From positions 1-27,675 of the forward strand of contig CAMYBS010000015.1 of the NCBI GenBank assembly GCA_947254025.1: a stretch of 27,675 bases of DNA, in the 5' to 3' direction. Under the pieces are notes generated by a model that was given only the letters and a program-made list of their open reading frames with translations, made no database searches and was not told the origin of the DNA. The position numbers and the translations under genes were made by a program. This document shows positions 8,180 to 14,645 of this stretch, in pieces. This DNA comes from an uncultured Clostridia bacterium. GTDB lineage: Bacteria > Bacillota > Clostridia > Tissierellales > Peptoniphilaceae. The first letter of the stretch is position 1; every line of letters begins with the position of its first letter.

Positions 8180-8870
8180 AACGAAAGGAGCAGGGCCCTT
8201 TAAATCTATTAGTACGCTTCAATATTATGCCGGCTATAATTACAACAGCGATAGAAATTAGATATATCATTGGAGCTATCCAAGGGGTACCATTGAATAT
8301 TAGGGATATAAACATGGCAAAGATAGGAAGTTTAGCTCCGCATGGTATAAACGGTGTTAGTAATATAGTCATACGTCTGTCTGCGTCAGACTCAATAGTT
8401 CTTGTAGCCATAACGCCAGGGATTGAACAGAGCGTACCTATAAGCATAGGTATGAAACTTTTACCGGATAGTCCGAACTTTCTAAATAACTTGTCCATGA
8501 TAAATGCAACTCTCGCCATGTATCCTGAGTCTTCTAGTAAAGATAGGAAGAAGAAAAGTAGCATTAATTGTGGAACGAATGTGAATATCGAACCTATAGG
8601 TTGAACGATACCATCATTTACAAGCGATGTAACAACTTCAGAAGCACCTAGTTCAGGTAGCTTAGTAGTTATGATCTCGCCAAGTTTTTCAAAAGTTTGT
8701 TCAATAAAGCCTATGCAGTAATCTCCTAAAGTAGAGATTGATACATAATATATAAACCACATAATAGCTAAGAATATAGGGATAGCTAGGAATCTATTGG
8801 TAACAACTCTGTCAACTTTATCAGAGAAGCTAAGCTTCTTTTCAGAAGACTTCTTCATGATTCCCTTCAT
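8160..8870 (-). pseudogene. feoB: FeoB, first half of the permease domain; G-domain absent, frameshift near 8192-8198
   Basis: The frame begins at what is normally the end of the FeoB GTPase region (KKLSFSDKVDRVVTNRFLAIPIF) and contains the permease signature TPFIPCGAKLPIF. No G1 (GxxGxGKS/T) or other GTPase motif is found upstream, where only about 35 bp separate it from the feoA fragment. A full FeoB has about 270 more N-terminal residues. At 8192-8198 the frame shifts: KGPCSF is read where KG(D)PAPFVMELP is expected. Restoring two bases gives the standard GDPAPF; removing one C gives GPAPF. Starts at 8870 or at the ATG four codons later (AAGGG before it) would be possible but probably arose by chance. 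Confidence 0.88.
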
Positions 8871-8904
8871 ATCCTTTTGGATGTTTTTGAGGTAAAAAAT
8901 TACT

Positions 8905-9045
8905 CTACTTCGATGTCCTTTGCAAGACAGTTAAAGGTGCGTCAGGAACAAAACCTAAGTTCTTTAGCCTTGTCAAAACTTCCTCGCTTCCCCTTATCCC
9001 TACAATAATGTAGTTTTTGTTTTCACTAGCCATGATTAAAGGCAT
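8905..9045 (-). pseudogene. feoA: FeoA, truncated at 46 residues
   Basis: The ATG at 9045 follows GGGGGTGAGGACC. The product has the FeoA SH3-like pattern (YIIVGIRGSEEVLTRLKNLGFVPDAPLTV) but stops at 46 residues, where FeoA proteins usually have about 75. The C-terminal strand (N.I.V.G.R.AL....A..I.V) is missing. Only 34 bp separate it from sequence belonging to the far side of the FeoB G-domain. This fits one deletion of about 0.9 kb joining feoA to the middle of feoB. The feoA identity is fairly sure; the deletion is inference. Confidence 0.8.
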
Positions 9046-9075
9046 GGTCCTCACCCCCTATGAAAATAGATAATT

Positions 9076-9089
9076 TTAGCCACTGCTAA
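9076..9089. promoter_or_regulatory. Candidate iron (DtxR/IdeR-type) operator of feo
   Basis: The perfect inverted repeat TTAGC-N4-GCTAA sits just downstream of the -10 box, around the expected transcription start. A further half site, GTTAGC, overlaps the promoter spacer at about 9105-9111. TTAG...CTAA half sites resemble DtxR/IdeR-family iron boxes, which fits a feo promoter. The regulator is not in the window. Confidence 0.5.
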
Positions 9090-9096
9090 CAAGTAG

Positions 9097-9125
9097 ATTA
9101 TACAACGCTAACTAGTAAAGGTCAA
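9097..9125 (-). promoter_or_regulatory. Sigma-A promoter of the feo locus
   Basis: TTGACC (9120-9125), a 17-bp spacer and TATAAT (9097-9102), about 50 bp before the feoA start. The control region is intact although the genes behind it are not. Confidence 0.82.
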
Positions 9126-9206
9126 TAGTTTTTGATCAGATAATTGATTTTACACGAAATTACTCGAATATATTTACACTATTGCCCATATATAGAAATA
9201 AATAAA

Positions 9207-9228
9207 AAGAGACCACTTAAGGTCTCTT
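9207..9228 (-). terminator. Terminator at the end of hicB (repeated terminator type, copy 1)
   Basis: AAGAGACC-ttaagt-GGTCTCTT followed by TTTATTTATT on the minus strand. The hicB stop codon lies within the 5' arm region. The surrounding ~35 bp are nearly identical to 10990-11024. Confidence 0.8.
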
Positions 9229-9568
9229 ATATAATCTTTCTAGCAAGCGCCTCCTGCAAAGTTTTTGAAAAGTTGATATTCATCTCAACTGCTCTGTCAT
9301 TTAACCATGATGGAATGGTAAGTGTTTTTCTAACAGATTTATTACCTTTGTTAAGGTTAACATCTGCTCTAATTATGCTCACAAAAGAGTTCTTGTCTGT
9401 CTTTATAGACTTAATGTCACTTGGCGGATTAAGCTTCTCGCCATCTTTAAGCATTTCGGATAAGTGAAGCTCTAGAGCTAGAGTTGCATCTTCAATAATT
9501 TCATCTATAGTGTCGCCTTGAGCATGACAGCCCTCTACGTCTGGAAACTCTCTCCATGAAGCGTTTTG
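9227..9568 (-). pseudogene. hicB: HicB-like antitoxin, N-terminally truncated, without hicA
   Basis: The frame reads SWREFPDVEGCHAQGDTIDEIIEDATLALELHLSE (the HicB partial RNase-H-like fold). It then ends in a short DNA-binding tail (TLTIPSWLNDRAVEMNINFSKTLQEALARKI). A TGA at 9569-9571 cuts the frame before any start codon. The first ~15 residues of a normal HicB are missing, and the first in-frame ATG is at 9454, inside the fold. No HicA toxin gene lies on either side. This looks like a remnant of a hicAB toxin-antitoxin pair. A 75-residue product from 9454 could be made but would keep only the C-terminal part. Confidence 0.75.
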
Positions 9569-9615
9569 TCAAGTACCTTTTCTTATTTATTGACGCCTTA
9601 TTTTGGACAACAAAA

Positions 9616-9642
9616 AACAGCAAACCTGTTTGATTTGCTGTT
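9616..9642 (-). terminator. Terminator of the two-gene membrane protein unit
   Basis: AACAGCAAA-N9-TTTGCTGTT, a perfect 9-bp stem, followed by TTTTG on the minus strand, about 95 bp after the stop at 9735. Confidence 0.8.
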
Positions 9643-9734
9643 AATTAAACCGATACATAATATTAAATGATAACTATCTTTAATACAAAATTTTTGAACG
9701 ATAGCTATTCCTTCAACTCAAGTCAATCAAATAA

Positions 9735-10178
9735 TTATTTACTAGATAACTTAAATTGCTCTTCTTTCTTATCAAAACTTAGTAAATAGTCTTTTCCTCT
9801 TTCAACATTAAGCTCCACTTTTGCAGGTCCCCATGTTGTAGTAACGTTTTTATATAACACTCCAGGTCTAGTATATGTGTAAGTTACTTCTAAAACAATA
9901 TCTCCTGGATCTGCACAAACTATATATTTTGCTTTTTCATTAAAAATAGCAGCTTCACCACTGATTACTCTAGCATATAATTGTTTTTGAGTGATTACAT
10001 TATTTCCGGAAGAAAGCTCAATTTTCACCGCATTAGGATGTACAGCTAACCATTTAGTCAAGGCATTTTTGTTCATTTTAATTGACACAAACGAAAAAAC
10101 AGCCGCTAATATAAAAATTGCAATCACAACATAGGCATATACTCCCATTGAAAAAAATGCTTCTAAATACTTCTCCAT
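9735..10178 (-). CDS. Small membrane-anchored protein of unknown function
   Basis: This is a 147-residue protein when started at the ATG at 10178, seven bases after AGGAG; an ATG two codons earlier lies only one base from the ribosome site. One hydrophobic segment (residues ~10-34, VYAYVVIAIFILAAVFSFVSI) is followed by a mostly beta-type domain (VKIELSSGNNVITQKQL, YIVCADPGDIVLEVTYTYTRPG, KVELNVERGKDYLLSFD). The domain may fold as a beta sandwich outside or inside the membrane. I do not recognise a family. It follows the gene at 10193-10642 by 14 bases and shares its promoter. Confidence 0.75.
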   Translation of the reverse strand: MEKYLEAFFSMGVYAYVVIAIFILAAVFSFVSIKMNKNALTKWLAVHPNAVKIELSSGNNVITQKQLYARVISGEAAIFNEKAKYIVCADPGDIVLEVTYTYTRPGVLYKNVTTTWGPAKVELNVERGKDYLLSFDKKEEQFKLSSK

Positions 10179-10192
10179 TTTCATTCTCCTTT

Positions 10193-10642
10193 TTAATTAT
10201 TTTTATTAACATCATTTAATTTAATTGTTTTGCTTTTTACTCCAACCACTCCTAAATCTTCAATAAGTTCATTATATTTTCTTTTTCCTAGCGAAGATAA
10301 ATCAAACATTTCCTTATTACCATCTTCTGTATAAATATATAAGAAAAACGAGTCATTGTTTCTTTGTTCTGAAGAAATATGAACTTCATTTAGATTGTAG
10401 TTAAATTCCTTTTTTCCATCGTTTATCGATAAACCATTTCCATTTATAATTATTTTAGTTCTCAATTGCCTAAATATACTTATTACAACCAAAATAATGA
10501 TGATAGAAGATATAATAATTGCAACTTTATATCCTCCAATTACTCTGGAAATTAAAAATGCAACAAGCGCTCCAAAAATCATTATTATTAAATTATAAAT
10601 AAACGCAACTAGGCTTCTTCTATATATTTTCTCCAAAATCAA
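10193..10642 (-). CDS. Two-helix membrane protein with a possible bacterial PH-like domain, unknown function
   Basis: This 149-residue product starts at TTG 10642, just after TAAGGACGG. Two adjacent hydrophobic helices (~11-33 and ~38-57) are followed by a charged domain of about 90 residues (IIINGNGLSINDGKKEFNYNLNEVHIS...SFFLYIYTEDGNKEMFDLSSL). This layout, a helical hairpin and then a small beta domain, resembles membrane-associated bacterial PH-domain proteins, but the match is only by shape. It is first in a two-gene unit. Confidence 0.7.
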   Translation of the reverse strand: MILEKIYRRSLVAFIYNLIIMIFGALVAFLISRVIGGYKVAIIISSIIIILVVISIFRQLRTKIIINGNGLSINDGKKEFNYNLNEVHISSEQRNNDSFFLYIYTEDGNKEMFDLSSLGKRKYNELIEDLGVVGVKSKTIKLNDVNKNN

Positions 10643-10706
10643 CCGTCCTTAAAGTACAATAATGATACTAACGTATATCTAATTTTAAGCACAAAATTAC
10701 GTATAA

Positions 10707-10735
10707 ATTATATGTCTTTATATACAAAATGTCAA
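10707..10735 (-). promoter_or_regulatory. Sigma-A promoter of the two-gene membrane protein unit
   Basis: TTGACA (10730-10735), a 17-bp spacer and TATAAT (10707-10712), both perfect consensus boxes. They lie about 65 bp before the TTG start, which supports that start. Confidence 0.85.
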
Positions 10736-10914
10736 TATTAATTTTTCACCATGCACGCAATATTTATTCATATTTCTTCACTCAAAAATTCGTTTAGTAT
10801 CATACTATTATTTTAATTTTATTCGAATTTTATACCTCTAACTCTTTCTTATTTACCTGTGTTAATCCTCTTTTCTGATATGGATATGGTGTCGATGATA
10901 AAGACTTCCTAAAA

Positions 10915-10940
10915 AAATCGGATTGCTTTTTATCCGATTT
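10915..10940 (-). terminator. Second terminator behind the FtsX-type permease
   Basis: AAATCGGAT-N8-ATCCGATTT followed by a run of T on the minus strand. The stretch 10741-10914 to its left is AT-rich and shows nothing recognisable. Confidence 0.8.
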
Positions 10941-10943
10941 CTT

Positions 10944-10988
10944 TGTAGTTAGAATACCCCCAGTCTAACTGGGGGTATTCTAACTACA
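10944..10988. repeat. Perfect 45-bp palindrome (21-bp arms, 3-base loop)
   Basis: The left arm starts TGTAGTTAGAATACCCCCAG and the right arm is its exact reverse complement, with CTA between. No T-run follows on either strand, so it is not a plain terminator. It lies between two terminators behind the permease gene. It may be a small palindromic mobile element or a very stable RNA 3' end. Confidence 0.75.
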
Positions 10989-10993
10989 ATAAA

Positions 10994-11015
10994 AAGAGAC
11001 CACTTAAGGCCTCTT
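10994..11015 (-). terminator. Terminator of the FtsX-type ABC operon (repeated terminator type, copy 2)
   Basis: AAGAGGCC-ttaagt-GGTCTCTT followed by TTTTATT on the minus strand, directly after the permease stop. It differs from copy 1 at 9207-9228 by a single base in the hairpin. Confidence 0.8.
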
Positions 11016-11021
11016 ATATAA

Positions 11022-13262
11022 TTATCCTGCTATTACCTTCAACTCTTTCACCATATCAATCCTAGCAATCTTCCTTCTCTCAATCCATTGACAAAGTATA
11101 AAGACTACAACTGTCATCAAATAGCTTGTTACAAAAACTCTCACTGGTACTGTTACCTCTAAATATGCGTCAAATTTTTGCATTGCTATAAAATAAAAAT
11201 ATTTAACGAGTTTATCTAGGATTGGAATTAGTATTATTTGAAATATTATTAGCATGGCAAAGCTTGTATTTACATAAAATTTCGCGACTTCTTTATCTTT
11301 ATATCCAAAAACTTTTAGATAGGTCATATTGAGTTTGGCTTTGTCTATGATGAGCTCTGTTACCATGAGTATCAATATAAAGAAGAATGCTACGGCAACG
11401 AGCTGAATCATGATGAAAACTGCTGAGAATGAATCTAAAAAGTGTCTCATGAATCTTGACATTTCTTTTCTGTCTATATGTGTAAGTAGATTTTCTTTAG
11501 TAATTTTTAGCTCTTTATCGCTAAGATAAGCGTTGTAATAATCACTGTCTTTGCCTATAATTTTATTTAAAATCTCTCTTTTTGTAAAAATTTGGAAATA
11601 ATTATTGGTCCTATCTATGTCCTTGACCACAAGATATTTTTCTTCTGTATTGTATGGCTCTCTAATCTTGATTTTATCGCCTATTTCGTAGTTAAATCTC
11701 TTTGAAAGACCAAGGCTGATAACTACTTCATCAGCTTTAAGGCTTTTTACATAAATCTCATCATATTTTGTATCAGCGTCTATGCCATAAGTTTGGACTT
11801 TTTCGTCGTTTTTATCAACTAGTTCAACGCTTACTAAGCTTATCTTGCTCGCATCTAAATCATCCATATCGCTCTTGACAATGTAGGTGTGGGCGTATTT
11901 CATCTGATTTTGCATATCGTCTGCATATTTTGTAAATATGGGTTTGGCTGAAACACCAAAGATGAGTAATAAATTTGCTATAAAAACGCCAAAAAGCAAG
12001 GAAACGTAGCTAAATTTATTTGCAAATATAACTCTTAATTTAAATTTATTTATAAAATTCATATTTTTTAGCTTAAATCTACTTCTTGTTTTTGCCTTTT
12101 TAAAGTTTTTCCTCAAGAAATCGACTGGTCTCATCTTAAGGCTCTTTGCTATGATGATGTAGTTGATCACAAGATACAAAACTAGTGGCATAATCGATGT
12201 TATCAAGAAGGAGCGAAGTGTGATATATGGCTCAAATACTGGTAAATCATAGGATTGATAATAAACGTTTGCATATATTTTATACACATGAAGATAACTT
12301 ATCGCATTTCCCGCTATTGACGCAATTATTACTATGAATAGTGGCATTGCCATGTAATTTAAAAGAAGCTCTCTCTTTTTATAGCCTGAAGCAAGCAAAG
12401 TTCCGATGATTGGTGCTTCTTCTTCGATGATGGATTTAACTTCTGCGCTCGAAATGAAAGCGATTGCAATGAAGAGAAGTGCTGTAACTATGCTCATGGT
12501 AGGTACGTCGCCGCTCATGTCATCTGCAATGAAGGTGATGCACTTGTTGTCAAAGCGTGTGACAGCGTCAACCACAAGATTATCCTTGTTAACTATCTTG
12601 ACTATATCTTTTAATTTTTCTCTCGCATCCTTTTTATTTAAAGCCTCATCTGTGTGATAAGAGTAAAGATATTTCACTTTAGCGTCCTTCATATCGTCAA
12701 AGGCTTCTTCAGATATAGTCGCTATGCCGAAGTGACCTGTATCCATAACAAGATCGTTTCTATTTTTAAGTGCTGATGAGTAATCAGGGAAGGATGCTAG
12801 TGAAGACACTTTAAATTTTTTATTTTGTATAGTGACTTCATCAGCAATATTTATTTTATTATTTCTAGCATAATTAGCAGAGATGTTTATCTCATCATCT
12901 TTTTTAGGCAAAGCACCTTCAAATATTTGTGCTTCGTTTATATCTTTTCTATTTTTAAAAATTCTTAAAACTTTACGACTAGCTACTTCTTCTTCAAAAT
13001 AATAATTTTCATAAAGTTTTACACCAATACCTTTTATCTCATCTTTTGCCTCATCGCTAAGCGCATAAATTGCTTCAAACTCGCCATCTTCAACTTTTCC
13101 ATTAATTATTTGCTTATTATAAAGCTTTTCAACTGATTCTTGTGAGATGAAGAATGACGATGCGAAGACAACTATAAAAGTAAGTGCTAGCAAGATGGGT
13201 ATGACTTTTAAAGGCTTGTATTTAAACTGCCTGTAAACACGTTTATTAATAGGACTTCTCAT
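11022..13262 (-). CDS. ABC transporter permease with two FtsX/MacB-type domains
   Basis: The protein has 746 residues. A helix at ~19-39 is followed by a ~200-residue outside domain, then three helices (~255-275, ~305-330, ~350-372) forming a first FtsX domain. A helix at ~420-442 precedes a second outside domain (~445-615), and three final helices (~620-745) form the second FtsX domain. This doubled layout is typical of Firmicute permeases for antimicrobial-peptide resistance, lipoprotein release or surface signalling; the substrate cannot be read. Its ATG follows the TAG of the ATPase gene with no gap, so the two are a coupled pair. Confidence 0.88.
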   Translation of the reverse strand: MRSPINKRVYRQFKYKPLKVIPILLALTFIVVFASSFFISQESVEKLYNKQIINGKVEDGEFEAIYALSDEAKDEIKGIGVKLYENYYFEEEVASRKVLRIFKNRKDINEAQIFEGALPKKDDEINISANYARNNKINIADEVTIQNKKFKVSSLASFPDYSSALKNRNDLVMDTGHFGIATISEEAFDDMKDAKVKYLYSYHTDEALNKKDAREKLKDIVKIVNKDNLVVDAVTRFDNKCITFIADDMSGDVPTMSIVTALLFIAIAFISSAEVKSIIEEEAPIIGTLLASGYKKRELLLNYMAMPLFIVIIASIAGNAISYLHVYKIYANVYYQSYDLPVFEPYITLRSFLITSIMPLVLYLVINYIIIAKSLKMRPVDFLRKNFKKAKTRSRFKLKNMNFINKFKLRVIFANKFSYVSLLFGVFIANLLLIFGVSAKPIFTKYADDMQNQMKYAHTYIVKSDMDDLDASKISLVSVELVDKNDEKVQTYGIDADTKYDEIYVKSLKADEVVISLGLSKRFNYEIGDKIKIREPYNTEEKYLVVKDIDRTNNYFQIFTKREILNKIIGKDSDYYNAYLSDKELKITKENLLTHIDRKEMSRFMRHFLDSFSAVFIMIQLVAVAFFFILILMVTELIIDKAKLNMTYLKVFGYKDKEVAKFYVNTSFAMLIIFQIILIPILDKLVKYFYFIAMQKFDAYLEVTVPVRVFVTSYLMTVVVFILCQWIERRKIARIDMVKELKVIAG

Positions 13263-13958
13263 CTACCAAGTCACTTCCTTTGCAGAGATTTTCTCTGTAT
13301 TTACTTCTACGCTCTTGATGCTGCCGTTATGCAAGGACAAAATTACGTCGCTCATCTTGGCAATTTGTGTGTTGTGGCTCGCGATGATGATTGTTGCGCC
13401 GTATTTTTGATTAAGTTTTTCGATTAAACACAAAACATCTTTTGCGCTCTCATAATCAAGTGCGCCAGTTGGTTCGTCGCAGATAAGAAGTTTTGGACTC
13501 TTAATCATAGCTCTTGCGATGGATGCCCTTTGTGCTTGACCACCAGAAATTTCGTTTGGGTACTTGTACTTGTGCTCATCAAGTCCTAAGTCCTTTAGAA
13601 GCTCATCTATATCAAGCGGCTCCTTCGATAGATACTCGCCCACTTGAACATTCTCAAGAAGATTGAGGTCGCTGATTAGATTATAGAATTGAAAAACAAA
13701 ACCAAGGTAATCGCGCCTGTAATTTTCAAGCGCCTTCTTTGACATAGATTTAAGATCCTTATCAAATACACTGACATCACCTTCGTCAATAGTTTCAATC
13801 CCGCCTAAAATATTTAATAAAGTTGACTTACCAGAGCCAGATGGACCTAAGACGCAAATGATCTTGCCGTCTTCAAGCTTAAGGTCTATGCCCTTTAATA
13901 CCTCCACCCTGTTATCTTTTGTGCCGTAGTACTTATGCAAACTTGAAATTTTTATCAT
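13263..13958 (-). CDS. ABC transporter ATPase, LolD/MacB-type, partner of the FtsX permease
   Basis: This is a 231-residue cytosolic ATPase with every motif intact: Walker A GPSGSGKST (38-46), Q-loop FVFQFYN (88-94), signature ISGGQAQR (137-144), Walker B LLICDE with catalytic Glu162, and the H-loop in IIASHNTQ. The sequence EPTGALD after Walker B is typical of the MacB/LolD/SalX group, which powers mechanotransmission-type FtsX permeases rather than classical import. The ATG at 13958 has GAGGTGTTTAT before it. It is the first gene of a two-gene operon with a palindromic control region upstream. Confidence 0.92.
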   Translation of the reverse strand: MIKISSLHKYYGTKDNRVEVLKGIDLKLEDGKIICVLGPSGSGKSTLLNILGGIETIDEGDVSVFDKDLKSMSKKALENYRRDYLGFVFQFYNLISDLNLLENVQVGEYLSKEPLDIDELLKDLGLDEHKYKYPNEISGGQAQRASIARAMIKSPKLLICDEPTGALDYESAKDVLCLIEKLNQKYGATIIIASHNTQIAKMSDVILSLHNGSIKSVEVNTEKISAKEVTW

Positions 13959-13970
13959 ATAAACACCTCA

Positions 13971-14009
13971 TTTCAATATAGTATTATAATTATTGAAATA
14001 ACCTTTCAA
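13971..14009 (-). promoter_or_regulatory. Promoter/operator region with alternating TTGAAA half sites
   Basis: TTTCAATA (13971-13978) and TATTGAAA (13991-13998) form a perfect inverted repeat around a TATAAT-like box (13983-13988). A third half site, TTTCAA (14004-14009), reads TTGAAA on the minus strand and could be the -35, 17 bp from TAATAC or 15 bp from TATAAT. The arrangement suggests a repressor site overlapping the promoter of the ABC operon. Confidence 0.45.
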
Positions 14010-14082
14010 GATAATAATAGCACAATTTTTGGTTAGCGTCAACTAACTTTTTTAATATTTTTTTTGATTTTCCACAAAAAAG

Positions 14083-14098
14083 AGACCCGTTAAGGTCT
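14083..14098 (-). terminator. Orphan terminator (repeated terminator type, copy 3)
   Basis: AGACC-ttaacg-GGTCT followed by CTTTTTT on the minus strand. No gene on that strand ends here, so it may be what is left of a lost gene. The rest of 13959-14277 is AT-rich with no supported gene. Confidence 0.55.
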
Positions 14099-14115
14099 GC
14101 TCCATTAATTTTTTC

Positions 14116-14135
14116 GTAAGTGTACGTACACTTAC
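14116..14135. promoter_or_regulatory. Perfect 20-bp palindrome, operator-like
   Basis: GTAAGTGTACGTACACTTAC is a perfect palindrome with no loop, the form of a dimeric repressor site (TetR type, for example). It lies between the two divergent operons, about 160 bp from the ATPase gene and 140 bp from the SdpR promoter. No cognate regulator is identified. Confidence 0.5.
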
Positions 14136-14277
14136 TGTGCTTGCTCAAAAGAATGATTAACATAACAAGCATTAAGATAATATTAAGTTCATAGATATTG
14201 TAACATAATATATGAAATGTTTGAAATTTATTTAACAGCTTTTAGCAAATGAAAATTCGAATATTTTCAAAATAGAC

Positions 14278-14306
14278 TTGACATATTTTGCTTGTGGTAG
14301 TATAAT
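14278..14306 (+). promoter_or_regulatory. Consensus sigma-A promoter of the sdp-like operon
   Basis: TTGACA (14278-14283), a 17-bp spacer and TATAAT (14301-14306): both boxes are perfect. It drives the only plus-strand operon of the window. Confidence 0.9.
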
Positions 14307-14330
14307 CTATTTAGAAATATATCGAAATAG
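14307..14330 (+). promoter_or_regulatory. Likely operator of the SdpR-like repressor
   Basis: A 24-bp imperfect palindrome (CTATTT...AAATAG, 20 of 24 positions symmetric) starts directly after the -10 box and covers the expected transcription start. ArsR-family repressors such as SdpR bind this kind of AT-rich dyad at their own promoter, so self-repression is likely. Confidence 0.55.
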
Positions 14331-14369
14331 AATTTTGAAGTTTAAAATAGAGTAGACGAGGTAATTTTA

Positions 14370-14645
14370 GTGGGATTTCCGAATACATTTAAGGCATTAG
14401 CAGATCCTGTGAGGCGTGATATTTTACTTTCCTTGAAGCAAAAATCACTTACAGCAGGAGAGATTGCTAAAAAATATGATTTATCTAATTCAACCATTTC
14501 TTATCATTTATCCTTGCTAAAAAAAGCAGAATTAGTAACGGAGAGGAAGTATAAAAATTTTATATACTATGACATAAATATATCCGTATTTGAGGAAATG
14601 ATAATTTGGTTATCACAGTTTCAAGGAGTGGAAAATGAAGAATAA
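14370..14645 (+). CDS. sdpR: ArsR-family repressor, SdpR-like
   Basis: This is a 91-residue winged helix-turn-helix protein started by GTG at 14370 after GAGG. It has FKALADPVRRDILLSLK at the N-terminus, the recognition part LTAGEIAKKYDLSNSTISYHLSLLKKAELV (~28-57) and the wing ERKYKNFIYYDIN. There are no metal-binding cysteines, so it is not a metal sensor. The sequence pattern and the following sdpI gene match SdpR of Bacillus subtilis, which represses sdpRI until SdpI in the membrane captures it on toxin binding. It overlaps the next gene by 11 bases. Function in this host is inferred from family and context. Confidence 0.85.
   Translation: MGFPNTFKALADPVRRDILLSLKQKSLTAGEIAKKYDLSNSTISYHLSLLKKAELVTERKYKNFIYYDINISVFEEMIIWLSQFQGVENEE

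Noticed and set aside
8160..8198. Clear programmed frameshift in feoB
   Set aside because: CCC-T is a possible slip site, but there is no stop codon or known stimulator there, and the missing G-domain makes ordinary decay the simpler explanation.
13990..14172. Open frame of 60 codons upstream of the ABC ATPase
   Set aside because: It contains the perfect palindrome, the orphan terminator and the promoter region, and no ribosome site; composition is not protein-like.
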